Origin: JBCCBV01 sp039033855
GTDB taxonomy: Bacteria; Planctomycetota; Phycisphaerae; Phycisphaerales; Phycisphaeraceae
Length of the DNA stretch: 64,000 nt
Direction of reading: 5' to 3'
Assembly (NCBI GenBank): GCA_039033855.1
Contig: JBCCBV010000006.1
Span: forward strand, 1-64,000
Shown here: one piece after another, positions 17,541 through 26,222 of the stretch
Layout: each line of letters starts with the position of its first letter
Position numbering within the stretch: position 1 is the stretch's first letter
Notes under the pieces: model-generated
The model's database searches: none
Seen by the model: only the letters and a program-made list of their open reading frames with translations
Told to the model about the DNA's origin: nothing
Translations under genes and position numbers: made by a program

Positions 17541-20500
17541 ATGGCTCCTCGCGCATGGATCATCCTGGCGGCCACGGCCCTGGCGGCGACGCTGCTCGGC
17601 GCCACGCTGTTCTTCGGCGGAGAGCGCGTCGAACTCGGGCCCGACGGCGGCCCGGTAGACCCGTCGGACGCCAACCTGACCGAAGACGACCTGCTCAACC
17701 GCCAACCCACCGACCGCATCGGCGCCATCGACCGCGGGGTGTGGACGTCCGAAGAAGGAACCGGCCCGGATGCGCAGCGCACCTTTGTCACCTGGGCCCG
17801 GGCTGAGCCGGAGCCCGACGGCCGATCGAGCGTCACCGACCCCGAGGCGACCGTGTTCTTCGGCCGAGAGCGGGCGCTCAAAATCACCGCCGACCGCGGG
17901 CACTTTGTCGCGCCCGACAACAAGCTGCGCAACGGGCTGTTCGAGGGCAACGTCACCGTCACCTACATCGAGCTGAGCGAAGCCATCCGGCTGGACGACC
18001 CGGGCGCCGCGCTCGACCTGGCCACCGACCGCGACGTGGTGATCCGCTGCTTCCTCGACGGGCCCACGACTTTCAGCCTGGAGTTCGGCGAGGTCCGATG
18101 CTCCGACGGCGAGGTTCAGGTCACCGGGCCCGACACCGAGTTCCTCGGCCGTGGCCTGGTGCTGCGGTTCAACAGCCGGCGCGAGCGCATCGAAGAGCTC
18201 ACGATCACCCAAGGTCGGGAGCTGCGGTTCCGCGCCGAGGCGTTTGCAGATGCCGAGGCCGATGCCGTGGCCAACCAAGACGAGGTCGATTCCGGGGCGA
18301 AATCCGCTCCGGCAACCGATCCAACCACCGCACGGACCAGCCCGCAGGCGCAATCTGTCACGGCAAGGGGGCCACGCCCTGCCAACGCGAACGCCGAGGC
18401 CGCCGAAACCCACACCGACGACGGCCAACCCGATCAGTACTACACCTGCCTGTTCGACTCGGGCGTGGTTGTTAAGCAAACCGCCGAGGGCAGCCGGATG
18501 ACCGGGCAGCAGCTTGCGCTGACCTTCAGCCTGAAAACTTCCGGCGACGCACCCACCCTCAGCGACGCCGACACGCAAAGCCCAGTCGTCGATCCACAGG
18601 CACAAACCGACGACGCCAAGCTCGACGCGCTCGCCGCGCGGATGCAAGCCGCGGAGCCCGGTTCCGCAAGCCAAGCGGTCGGCTACGGGCTGAGCCTTGC
18701 CTCGAATACTTCAGAAGACGCGGCATCAGACCCCCCCCGCGGTGCCGACTCACCCACCGAGCGCCAAGACGCGCGCCCGGGCCTGAGCCCGCGTGGTTTG
18801 CCCGAGTCGCTCCGAGCCGGCCGGAGCCTTTATGAGCGTTCCGATCGAGACGTCGTGGTGACGTGGAGCGGGCAGATGGTGCTCCGGCCGCACGACGTGA
18901 AACCCACCGAACTGGCCGGGCCGGAGGACACCCTGCTGGTGCTCCGTGGCGCGCCCGGCGCCCCCGCCCGGGCCGAACTGGGCGACGCCACCGCTCAGGG
19001 TGCCGAGGTGCGCTACCTGCGCAGCGCTGGCGAGGCGGCGGTGCTCAGCGGGCCCGAAACGCAAGCCGAACTTGAGTCGCCCGAGATGGGCCGTATCACC
19101 GGGCGCGAGATGCGGCTGAACTCCGCCCGCCGATCCGCGGTGGTGCTCGGGCCGGCCCGGCTGGTCACGCGTGACAACCCGGACGCCGGCGCCGCTTCGT
19201 CCGCCGACGATTCGGGCGACGGGATGTCGGGCGACGACCTCAACGTCACTTGGCGCGACCGCCTGACGCTTTCGTTCTACCCCGCCGACGCCGCGGAAGA
19301 CGGCGGCGAGCCCAACCCCGGCGACTTGGGCGGGCCCCGACTGGCCGAGTTCGAGGGGCAGGTCCGCGTGGCTCACCCCGACCTCGACCTGCGATCCGAA
19401 GCGCTCGCGCTGCGGTTCGATGACGGGCCCGACGCGGCCGCCAGCGTCCGCCGGATCGACGCCACCGGCGCGGTCAACGCCAAGCTGCGCTCCAACGACG
19501 GGCTGGGTGTGATGACCGGGGACGCACGCCCAACCGGCATGTCTGAGGCGTCTGAGGATCCTGACCAGGCCCCGCAGGAGATCGGCATCGCCGGGCGGTC
19601 GCTGCGCATCGACCTGTTGCCCGACGGCGCCGGCGGCGTGGGGCCCCGCCGGGTCGAGGCGCTCGGGCGGGTCACCCTCACGCAAGGACAAGATTCGTTG
19701 CAGGCCGAAGAGGTCGAACTCCAACTTGAGCCGCGCCCGGCAGAACCGGTGCCCGAGTCTGAGGTTGCCGCCGCATCCGCCGACGCGCCTTCAGAAGCCA
19801 TCGCAACACGCCCGGCAGAAGGATCGTTCGCAAGAGGCGGCGAGGCGACTGCGGAGGGTTCAACCATCCCGGCCGAAAGCGAGGCCACAGAGCCCGAACC
19901 CGAGTCGCCCGAGTACGCGGTCGTCGGGTTCGCCGCTCGGCGCAACGTGGTCGTGCGTCAGGCCGACCCGCCAACCGAGGTGCGCAGCGAGCTGTTGATC
20001 GCCGAGCCCGAGCAAGGCCGGCTGACCCTGCAAGGCCGTGCGGACGCCCCGGCGATGCTCCGCCGCGACCGGTCGGTGCTCGAAGGCGAGTTCATCGTCC
20101 TCGACGACAACGCCCAGTCTGCCGAGGTGCAAGGGCCGGGCGCGTTTACCTCGCGGGCCGAGGGCGAAGGGCCCGATTCGCGCATCCGCATCCGCTGGAC
20201 CCGCAGCATGTCGCTCGACGGCGTGGCCGGGCGCGCGCTGTTCCTGGGCAGCATCGACGCCTCGACGGTGTCGCTCGAAGAACAAACGCTGATCACCGCC
20301 GAGGAACTCGACGTGCGTTTCGACCCCGACGCGCTCGGGTCCAGCGAAGGCGATGCATTGTTTGCCGTGGACGCCCCGGCGGATACGGATGGGCAGGTCC
20401 CCGCCGACTCGCCCGGCGCCCTGGCGGTTCGGCAGGCCACGGCCCGCGGCGACGCGGTGTTCCGCAGCCGGTCGGTCGACCCGGCCCGGGGCGGTGCGCT

Positions 20501-21380
20501 GCTGACGCGTTTGCAGTTGGAGTCGCAGACCCTGGTGTTCGAGAACCGGCCAGACGACCCGCAACGCCAGGGCGTGTTCGTGCCCGAGGCCGGTCGGATG
20601 CTGGTCGAGGATTATCGCACCGACGAAGCGGAACCCGCCGAGCCCGAACCGAACCAAGCCCAAGCGGAACCGGACGGCCCGGATGCGGACGCCGCCCCGG
20701 CTCAGGCCGAGGCTCAGGTCGAGCCAGAAGACCGGGCTCCCCGTCGCGACCGCGTGGGTGCCGGCGCCGTGTTCGAGCCGCTCGAAGGCGAACAAGCAGG
20801 CCAGGCCGAGCCGCAAGCCGCGCCCGAACCGGACGCCCCGGCCCTCGTCGACGCACCCGCCAACGAGGCGGCCAACCCGGCGGGGCTGGGCGACGCGTCG
20901 GGGCGTGGTCAGACGCTGTTTGTGTGGGACGAGCGCATGACCCTCGACGCGTGGGCGAACGACGCGGTGTTCGTGGGCGCCGTGCGTGTGGTGCATCGCC
21001 CGGCGCCGTCTGCCGACCCCTCGGCCGAACCGCCCCGCCCGGCCCGTCTTCTGGCCCAGCGGTTGACCGCCGACCTTTCCGCCACCGGCGGCCTGGGGGC
21101 CTGGGTCGAGGGCGAGGCCGCCGCCGCCGAGATCCAGTCCATCGAGGCCCAGGGCGAGGTGGCGCTGGAATACGAAACCCGCTCGGCGACCGCCGACTTC
21201 CTGGAGTACGTCCACGCCACTCGGATGGCCGAGCTCTGGGCCCGTCCGCAGCGCCAGGTGCGGGTGCGCGAGGCCGGCCGGCCCACCGATCTGCTGGCCC
21301 AGCGGGTGGTGTGGGACCTCGAGCGCAACGAGATCGAAGCCACCGACGTCGAAGGCAGCGTGGCGCCGATCGGTCGCTGA
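17541..21380 (+). CDS. very large LptC/OstA-like envelope protein
   Basis: A 1279-residue protein with an N-terminal membrane anchor (about residues 5-25) and no further hydrophobic helix, so most of it should lie in the periplasm. It carries many repeats of the OstA/LptA-LptC beta-jellyroll pattern: 'ITADRGHFVAPDNKLRNGLFEGNVTVTY', 'GRLTLQGRADAPAMLRRD', 'LITAEELDVRFDP', 'LFVWDERMTLDAWANDAVFVGAVRVVH', separated by long Ala/Pro/Glu/Asp-rich linkers (about 235-300, 690-760, 1010-1110). LptC is normally about 190 residues, so this is several times longer. A role as a multi-domain lipopolysaccharide bridge between inner and outer membrane is inferred. It precedes pilB and pilC on the same strand. 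Confidence 0.65.
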   Translation: MAPRAWIILAATALAATLLGATLFFGGERVELGPDGGPVDPSDANLTEDDLLNRQPTDRIGAIDRGVWTSEEGTGPDAQRTFVTWARAEPEPDGRSSVTDPEATVFFGRERALKITADRGHFVAPDNKLRNGLFEGNVTVTYIELSEAIRLDDPGAALDLATDRDVVIRCFLDGPTTFSLEFGEVRCSDGEVQVTGPDTEFLGRGLVLRFNSRRERIEELTITQGRELRFRAEAFADAEADAVANQDEVDSGAKSAPATDPTTARTSPQAQSVTARGPRPANANAEAAETHTDDGQPDQYYTCLFDSGVVVKQTAEGSRMTGQQLALTFSLKTSGDAPTLSDADTQSPVVDPQAQTDDAKLDALAARMQAAEPGSASQAVGYGLSLASNTSEDAASDPPRGADSPTERQDARPGLSPRGLPESLRAGRSLYERSDRDVVVTWSGQMVLRPHDVKPTELAGPEDTLLVLRGAPGAPARAELGDATAQGAEVRYLRSAGEAAVLSGPETQAELESPEMGRITGREMRLNSARRSAVVLGPARLVTRDNPDAGAASSADDSGDGMSGDDLNVTWRDRLTLSFYPADAAEDGGEPNPGDLGGPRLAEFEGQVRVAHPDLDLRSEALALRFDDGPDAAASVRRIDATGAVNAKLRSNDGLGVMTGDARPTGMSEASEDPDQAPQEIGIAGRSLRIDLLPDGAGGVGPRRVEALGRVTLTQGQDSLQAEEVELQLEPRPAEPVPESEVAAASADAPSEAIATRPAEGSFARGGEATAEGSTIPAESEATEPEPESPEYAVVGFAARRNVVVRQADPPTEVRSELLIAEPEQGRLTLQGRADAPAMLRRDRSVLEGEFIVLDDNAQSAEVQGPGAFTSRAEGEGPDSRIRIRWTRSMSLDGVAGRALFLGSIDASTVSLEEQTLITAEELDVRFDPDALGSSEGDALFAVDAPADTDGQVPADSPGALAVRQATARGDAVFRSRSVDPARGGALLTRLQLESQTLVFENRPDDPQRQGVFVPEAGRMLVEDYRTDEAEPAEPEPNQAQAEPDGPDADAAPAQAEAQVEPEDRAPRRDRVGAGAVFEPLEGEQAGQAEPQAAPEPDAPALVDAPANEAANPAGLGDASGRGQTLFVWDERMTLDAWANDAVFVGAVRVVHRPAPSADPSAEPPRPARLLAQRLTADLSATGGLGAWVEGEAAAAEIQSIEAQGEVALEYETRSATADFLEYVHATRMAELWARPQRQVRVREAGRPTDLLAQRVVWDLERNEIEATDVEGSVAPIGR

Positions 21381-21470
21381 GCAGTCGCTGAGCGGCCGAA
21401 GCAGCGAGCCCGGCCCCCGCAAGCGGCCGTGTGCCCGGCACGGGGGTGGTCCAAACCGGCCCCGGTCGGG

Positions 21471-21476
21471 TAAACT
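21471..21476 (+). promoter_or_regulatory. -10-like box TAAACT upstream of pilB
   Basis: TAAACT at 21471-21476 lies in the gap between the LptC-like gene and pilB and would place a transcript start near 21483, giving pilB a leader of about 120 nt. The -35 region is not clear. Confidence 0.35.
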
Positions 21477-21604
21477 GCATAAGCACTCACGGACGACGGC
21501 CGGGCGATCCGATGGTTCGACGGTCGCGGCGTCCCCCGCCTGTCCTCCCGGCTCCTACCCCGGCTCCCAACCCCCCGATCGGCCGACCCGGCCCCCCCTA
21601 CCCG

Positions 21605-23353
21605 ATGGCCAAAGCAAGACTCGACGTTTCGGAGCTCAAGGGCCGCCGCCTGGGCCGTGTGCTGACCAAGATGGGCAAGGTCACGCGCGAGCAGGTCCAG
21701 GAAGCGCTGGCGCTGCAGAAAAAGAACCGGGCCCCGCTGGGCCAGCTGCTGGTCGATTCGGGCTACGTCACGACCGACGATGTCAACTTCGCCCTGGCGT
21801 CGCAGCTGGGGATGCAGACGATCGACGTGTCCGAGCTCGACATCCCGCCAGACGTGCTGGCGATGATCCCGTCGGAAATGGCCAACACCCAGCAGGTGCT
21901 GCCCATCGAGCACGACAAGTCGACCAACACGCTGACGGTGGCGATGAAGACGGCCGAGAACTTCCAGGCGCTGGACACGCTCCAGATGCTCATGGGCTTC
22001 AAGGTCAAGGCCATGGTGACCACGGCCGACGCGCTCGAAAAGCGCATCGAGCAGCACTACGGCGAAGACGAAGAATCGCTGGCCTCGCTGGTGAGCGAGC
22101 TTTCCGACGACGCCGACCTGGCCGAGTTCGACAACAACCGCGGCGACTCGATCGACCTCGAGTCCGAACAGGCCATGGCCGAGGACAACCGCGTGAAGCG
22201 GCTGCTCAACCTGGTGCTGCTACAGGCGATTAAAGACAAGGCGTCGGACATCCACTTCGAGCCGTTCGAAGACGAGTTCAAGATGCGGTACCGCATCGAC
22301 GGCGTGCTGTACGACATGATCCCGCCGCCCAAAGCGCTTGCGAACCCGATCGTCAGCCGGATCAAGGTCATGGCGAACCTCGACATCGCCGAGCGGCGGC
22401 TGCCGCAGGACGGCCGCATCGAGCTGCAGATCGGCGGGGCCCCGGTCGACCTGCGCGTGGCGGTGCTGCCCACGATGTTCGGCGAGTCGGTGGTGACCCG
22501 CGTGCTTGACCGGACCAACACCCAGCTCGACCTGGACAAGGTCATCAAGCGGGCCGACGACCTGGACACCATCCGCCAGCTGATCCGCAAGCCCAACGGC
22601 ATCGTCATCGTCACCGGCCCCACCGGCTCGGGCAAAACGACCACGCTGTACTCGGCGCTCAGCGAGCTCAACGAGATCAGCGAAAAGATCCTGACCGCCG
22701 AGGACCCGGTCGAGTACGACATCGACGGCCTCTGCCAGGTGCAGGTGAACAACGACGTGGGGCTGACCTTCGCCGCGGCGCTGCGCAGCTTCCTGCGTCA
22801 AGACCCGGACATCGTGCTGGTGGGCGAAACGCGCGACCTGGAGACCGCTCAGATCGCCGTGCAGGCCTCGCTGACCGGTCACTTGGTGTTCACCACGCTG
22901 CACACCAACGACGCGCCGTCGTCGATCGCCCGGCTGCTGGACCTGGGGCTGGAATCCTTCCTGATGACGGCCACGATCGAGGGCATCATCGCCCAACGGC
23001 TGGTCCGGACGATCTGCCCCAAGTGCAGAGAAGGCTACACACCGACCGAGGTCGAGTTGATGCGGGCCCGACTGACCCCGGACGACTTGGGCGACCGCGA
23101 GTTGTACCGCGGCCGGGGATGCGATTTCTGCAACGGCTCGGGCTACAAGGGCCGGATGGCCTTGTTCGAACTCTTGGTCATGGCCGACGAGCTGCGCGAG
23201 CTGATCATGGCCGAGGCCAGCAGCCAGCAGCTCATGGCCGCCGCCCGCAAGCGGGGCATGCGCACGCTCCGCGAGTCGGGCTTGCTCGCCGTATTTGACG
23301 GCTTGACCTCGCTCGACGAGGTGGTGCGCGAAACGTTGGACGACGAGGTGTAA
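21605..23353 (+). CDS. pilB: type IV pilus assembly / type II secretion ATPase PilB (GspE)
   Basis: A 582-residue GspE-family hexameric ATPase of the cytoplasmic membrane face. Order seen: an N-terminal MshEN/GspE_N domain (about 5-150; 'GxLLVDxGYVTxxxxxxAL'), linker, N2 domain ('DKASDIHFEP'), Walker A 'GPTGSGKTTT' near 338-346, Asp box, Walker B region 'RQDPDIVLVGE', His box 'FTTLHTND', and the zinc tetracysteine site 'CPKC...CDFCNGSGYKGR'. The start at 21605 (MAKARLDVSEL) is preferred over an upstream ATG at 21511, which would add a Pro/Arg-rich segment not typical of the family. It is followed 60 bp later by pilC. It powers pilus extension or pseudopilus assembly. Confidence 0.93.
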   Translation: MAKARLDVSELKGRRLGRVLTKMGKVTREQVQEALALQKKNRAPLGQLLVDSGYVTTDDVNFALASQLGMQTIDVSELDIPPDVLAMIPSEMANTQQVLPIEHDKSTNTLTVAMKTAENFQALDTLQMLMGFKVKAMVTTADALEKRIEQHYGEDEESLASLVSELSDDADLAEFDNNRGDSIDLESEQAMAEDNRVKRLLNLVLLQAIKDKASDIHFEPFEDEFKMRYRIDGVLYDMIPPPKALANPIVSRIKVMANLDIAERRLPQDGRIELQIGGAPVDLRVAVLPTMFGESVVTRVLDRTNTQLDLDKVIKRADDLDTIRQLIRKPNGIVIVTGPTGSGKTTTLYSALSELNEISEKILTAEDPVEYDIDGLCQVQVNNDVGLTFAAALRSFLRQDPDIVLVGETRDLETAQIAVQASLTGHLVFTTLHTNDAPSSIARLLDLGLESFLMTATIEGIIAQRLVRTICPKCREGYTPTEVELMRARLTPDDLGDRELYRGRGCDFCNGSGYKGRMALFELLVMADELRELIMAEASSQQLMAAARKRGMRTLRESGLLAVFDGLTSLDEVVRETLDDEV

Positions 23354-23413
23354 CCGGGCCGCCGGCGCACGCGGGCCCAAAGGCCCCGGGGCGACCGGCC
23401 GGAGACTGCGGCC

Positions 23414-24757
23414 ATGCCGAACTTTGCGTACGAGGCTTACAGCGACACGGGCAAGACCCTCAAGGGCTCGATCACCGCGCCCACCAACGAGGAGGCGCTG
23501 GCCCGCATCCGCGCCCAGGGCTACTACCCCAAGTCGCTGCGCGAACAGAAAACCAAGAAGACCAAGGGCCCCGGCGTCAAGAACGCCGGCAAGGCCGGGC
23601 CGGCCGATTCGGGCGGCGAAAAGAAAAAGGCCGCGGGCGGCGGGATCAACATCTCGATCCCCGGCTTCGACAAGGTCAAGAACAAGCAGCTCGCCCTGTT
23701 CACACGTCAACTGTCGACGCTGCAGGACGCGGGCTTGCCCATCCTCCGCTCGCTGGCGGTGCTCGAGCAGCAGCAGAAGCCGGGCCCGATGAAGTCGGCC
23801 CTGGGCGGCGTGTATGAGGATGTTTCGTCCGGTTCGTCGCTGTCCGACGCGATGGGCAAGCACCCCAAGGCGTTCAACCGGCTGTACGTCAAGATGATCG
23901 CGGCCGGCGAGGTCGGCGGCGTGCTCGACGTCATCCTGCAGCGCCTGGCCGAGTTCCTCGAAAAATCCGAGAAGCTCAAGAAGCGCATCATCTCGGCCAT
24001 GACCTACCCCGCGGCGGTCATCGGCATCGCGGGCGTCATCGTGCTGGGCATCATGATCTTCATCGTGCCCAAGTTCATCGAGATCTTCGACGACTTCGAC
24101 ACCGACCTGCCGTTCGTGACGGTGCAGCTCATCGAATACGCCAAGTGGCTCGGCGGGCCGATCCTGCCGGAAAACCTGCGCGACCCGACGGTCGTGGTGC
24201 CCGGCCTGATCTGGATGCTGTTCCTGCCGCCGGCGCTCGTCATGGCGTGGAAGCTCATCCGCAAGACCGACGCGGGCAAGCGCATCCTCGACGAGATCGT
24301 GCTCAAGACCCCCGTGCTCGGCCAGCTGGTGCGCAAGGCCACCATCGCCAAGTTCACCCGGACGCTGGGCACGCTGATCACCGCCGGCGTGCCGATCCTC
24401 GACGCCATCCGGATCACCTCCGAAACCACCGGCAACGAGAAGTACGTGCGCGCCCTGCAAGACGTCCACGCCAGCGTGCGCGGCGGCGACTCGTTCGCCG
24501 AGCCGCTGCGCAAGGCCAAGGTCGTCGACCTGCTGGTCGTCAACATGATCGACGTGGGCGAGGAGACCGGCGACCTCGACAAGATGCTGCTGAAGGTCGC
24601 CGACAACTACGACGAAGAAGTCGACGTGGCCGTGGCCAGCCTGGTATCGCTGCTCGAGCCGATCATGATCGTCGTGCTGGGCGTGATCATCCTGGGCATC
24701 GTGCTCGCGCTGTTCCTGCCCATGGTGGCCATCATGACCAGCCTGACCGGCGGTTGA
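23414..24757 (+). CDS. pilC: type IV pilus / type II secretion inner-membrane platform protein PilC (GspF)
   Basis: A 447-residue GspF-family protein with the usual two repeated cytoplasmic four-helix domains ('FTRQLSTLQDAGLPILRSLAVLEQQ' and 'FTRTLGTLITAGVPILDAIRITSE'), each followed by 'GEVGG'/'GEETGDL', and three membrane helices (about 195-220, 255-280, 415-440). Residues 40-75 are an unusually Lys/Gly-rich insertion before the first T2SSF domain. GGAG about 7 nt upstream supports the ATG. It lies directly downstream of pilB; pilT and pilin genes are not in the window. Confidence 0.93.
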   Translation: MPNFAYEAYSDTGKTLKGSITAPTNEEALARIRAQGYYPKSLREQKTKKTKGPGVKNAGKAGPADSGGEKKKAAGGGINISIPGFDKVKNKQLALFTRQLSTLQDAGLPILRSLAVLEQQQKPGPMKSALGGVYEDVSSGSSLSDAMGKHPKAFNRLYVKMIAAGEVGGVLDVILQRLAEFLEKSEKLKKRIISAMTYPAAVIGIAGVIVLGIMIFIVPKFIEIFDDFDTDLPFVTVQLIEYAKWLGGPILPENLRDPTVVVPGLIWMLFLPPALVMAWKLIRKTDAGKRILDEIVLKTPVLGQLVRKATIAKFTRTLGTLITAGVPILDAIRITSETTGNEKYVRALQDVHASVRGGDSFAEPLRKAKVVDLLVVNMIDVGEETGDLDKMLLKVADNYDEEVDVAVASLVSLLEPIMIVVLGVIILGIVLALFLPMVAIMTSLTGG

Positions 24758-24831
24758 CCGCCCCGGAAGGCCTGCCGACTACGTTCCCTTCGGGCTTGGG
24801 CGATGCGTGCTCTAGCCCACGAAGAGTCTCG

Positions 24832-25290
24832 ATGACCGACCGCCCCGCCGACTTCGCCGATACTGACTGCGTGTTCTGCAAAATCGTGGCGGGCCAAATC
24901 CCCTGCCACAAGCTGCTCGAAGACGACCACGTGCTCGGCTTCCTGGACGTCGGCCCGGTCTCGCCCGGCCACGCGCTGTTGATCCCCAAGGGTCACTACC
25001 CGGCGTTGCACGATGTACCCGCGGAAACGGCGGCGGCCCTGGGCGCAGCCCTGCCCAAACTCGCCAGTGCACTACGCGAGGTCGGCGGATTCGACCACTA
25101 CAACGTGCTGCAGAACAACGGAGCCCCGGCGGGTCAGGCCGTGTTCCACGTCCACTTCCACCTGATCCCACGCCGGTCTGGCGATTCGCGCGGCGAGGGC
25201 GTCGGGCTGCGCTTCGACTGGCCGGCCCAGCCGCTCGACCACGAGGCCGCCGCGCCCTTGGCCGAGCAGGTGCGCGCAGCGATCGGCTGA
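24832..25290 (+). CDS. HIT-family nucleotide-binding protein
   Basis: A 152-residue histidine-triad protein. The N-terminal zinc-like motif 'CVFCKIV' and the C-terminal triad 'HVHFHLIPR' (residues about 106-114) are intact, with 'FLDVGPVSPGHALLIPK' between them, as in HinT/Hit proteins that hydrolyse AMP-lysine or other nucleoside phosphoramidates. The start ATG at 24832 gives the standard length. It has no strong Shine-Dalgarno sequence and lies 74 bp after pilC. Confidence 0.9.
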   Translation: MTDRPADFADTDCVFCKIVAGQIPCHKLLEDDHVLGFLDVGPVSPGHALLIPKGHYPALHDVPAETAAALGAALPKLASALREVGGFDHYNVLQNNGAPAGQAVFHVHFHLIPRRSGDSRGEGVGLRFDWPAQPLDHEAAAPLAEQVRAAIG

Positions 25291-25325
25291 CACGGCACCC
25301 TGCGCACGACCCGGTCGGCCTGGTG

Positions 25326-26165
25326 CTACTTCTTCCGCAGCACCAGCACCACGCCCAGGTCGTCGCCGCCCAGCCGGACGCGTTGGGTGATGTCGTGGTT
25401 GAAGTCGTACGTCGCGACGTGCTGGAGTGCCGGCGCCGTCTTGAGCACGCGGCGCAACTGCGTGATGCCGTAGGTCCGGAAGTTCCACCGGCTCTCGAGA
25501 AAACGCAGCTCGCCGTCTTCATGCGCCGCGCGGATACGGCAGCGCACGGCCTCGGTCCGGGCTTTGCGATCGACCGGCTCGCTTTCGATGATGCAGTTCA
25601 CCTTCACCCCGTCGCGTTTGGCGGTCCAGCGTTCGTAGCCGCCATCGAGGTCGGTGTATTCGGTGATGTGCAGGCCGAGCACGTACACGCCGCCGGGGGC
25701 GAGGTGCTCGGCGGTGCAGCGCAGGTGGTCGGTCATGGCTTGGTCCGAGGGCAGCAAACGGGCCGTGCTCACCAGGCAGAAGGCGAGGTCGTAGCCGCCC
25801 TTGCGCGCGCCCGAGACTTTCGGCGCGGGCAGGCGGAACCGGGTCATGTCGCCTCGCTCGATCCGGCAGGACTCGGCGACGCCCTTTTCTTTGGCGCGCT
25901 TTTGGGCGAAGCGCACCATCGCCGGCTCGAGATCGAAGCCCGTGGCGTCCCAACCCCGCTCGGCCAGTTCCGCGACCAGCCGGCCGGTGCCGCAAGCGGG
26001 TTCCAGGCATCGCTTGCCGGGCGAGCGCACCCACTTGGCCGCGACCGCGTCGAGAAACTCCGCCTCCTTGAGCGTGTCGGTGTCGAAGACGATGTCGTAA
26101 TACAGCGGCTCGGCGTACCAGTCGAAATTGCGGCGCTTGGGCGAGGTCCGGGTCTTGGAAGCCAT
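25326..26165 (-). CDS. class I SAM-dependent methyltransferase
   Basis: A 279-residue Rossmann-fold methyltransferase. Motif I is 'CLEPACGTGRLVAELAERG' (about 53-71), the acidic residue ending beta-2 is in 'ATGFDLEPAMV', and motif III/IV are 'YDLAFCLVSTAR' and 'HLAPGGVYVLGLHI'. The N-terminal 'FDWYAEPLYYDIVFD' segment fits a small-molecule methyltransferase. The substrate is unknown. It is divergent from uxaC, and both genes appear to start transcription at the start codon. Confidence 0.85.
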   Translation of the reverse strand: MASKTRTSPKRRNFDWYAEPLYYDIVFDTDTLKEAEFLDAVAAKWVRSPGKRCLEPACGTGRLVAELAERGWDATGFDLEPAMVRFAQKRAKEKGVAESCRIERGDMTRFRLPAPKVSGARKGGYDLAFCLVSTARLLPSDQAMTDHLRCTAEHLAPGGVYVLGLHITEYTDLDGGYERWTAKRDGVKVNCIIESEPVDRKARTEAVRCRIRAAHEDGELRFLESRWNFRTYGITQLRRVLKTAPALQHVATYDFNHDITQRVRLGGDDLGVVLVLRKK

Positions 26166-26177
26166 CGCGACAGGCTA
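26166..26177 (-). promoter_or_regulatory. -10-like box TAGCCT 6 nt before ATG (predicted leaderless start)
   Basis: On the minus strand TAGCCT (26177-26172) is followed by 6 nt and the methyltransferase ATG at 26165, with no Shine-Dalgarno sequence. Confidence 0.5.
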
Positions 26178-26210
26178 GCGACCCGGGCGTGTTTGTGGCC
26201 CGTGGTCCGG

Positions 26211-26222
26211 TACTCTTAGCCC
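26211..26222 (+). promoter_or_regulatory. -10-like box TACTCT 6 nt before ATG of uxaC
   Basis: TACTCT at 26211-26216 is followed by 6 nt and the ATG at 26223. With the opposite box at 26172-26177 this makes a compact divergent promoter pair in a 57-bp gap. Confidence 0.5.

Noticed and set aside
19860..21422. Open frame of 520 codons antisense to the LptC-like gene
   Set aside because: Gly/Arg/His-rich translation without recognisable domains, against a sense frame with consistent OstA-like repeats.
21511..21604. Earlier ATG start for pilB
   Set aside because: It would add a Pro/Arg-rich 31-residue leader not seen in the family; MAKARLDVSEL at 21605 opens the normal N-terminal domain.
22220..24469. 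Open frame of 749 codons antisense to pilB and pilC
   Set aside because: It spans two well-supported genes and the gap between them; its composition is typical of a shadow frame in high-GC DNA.
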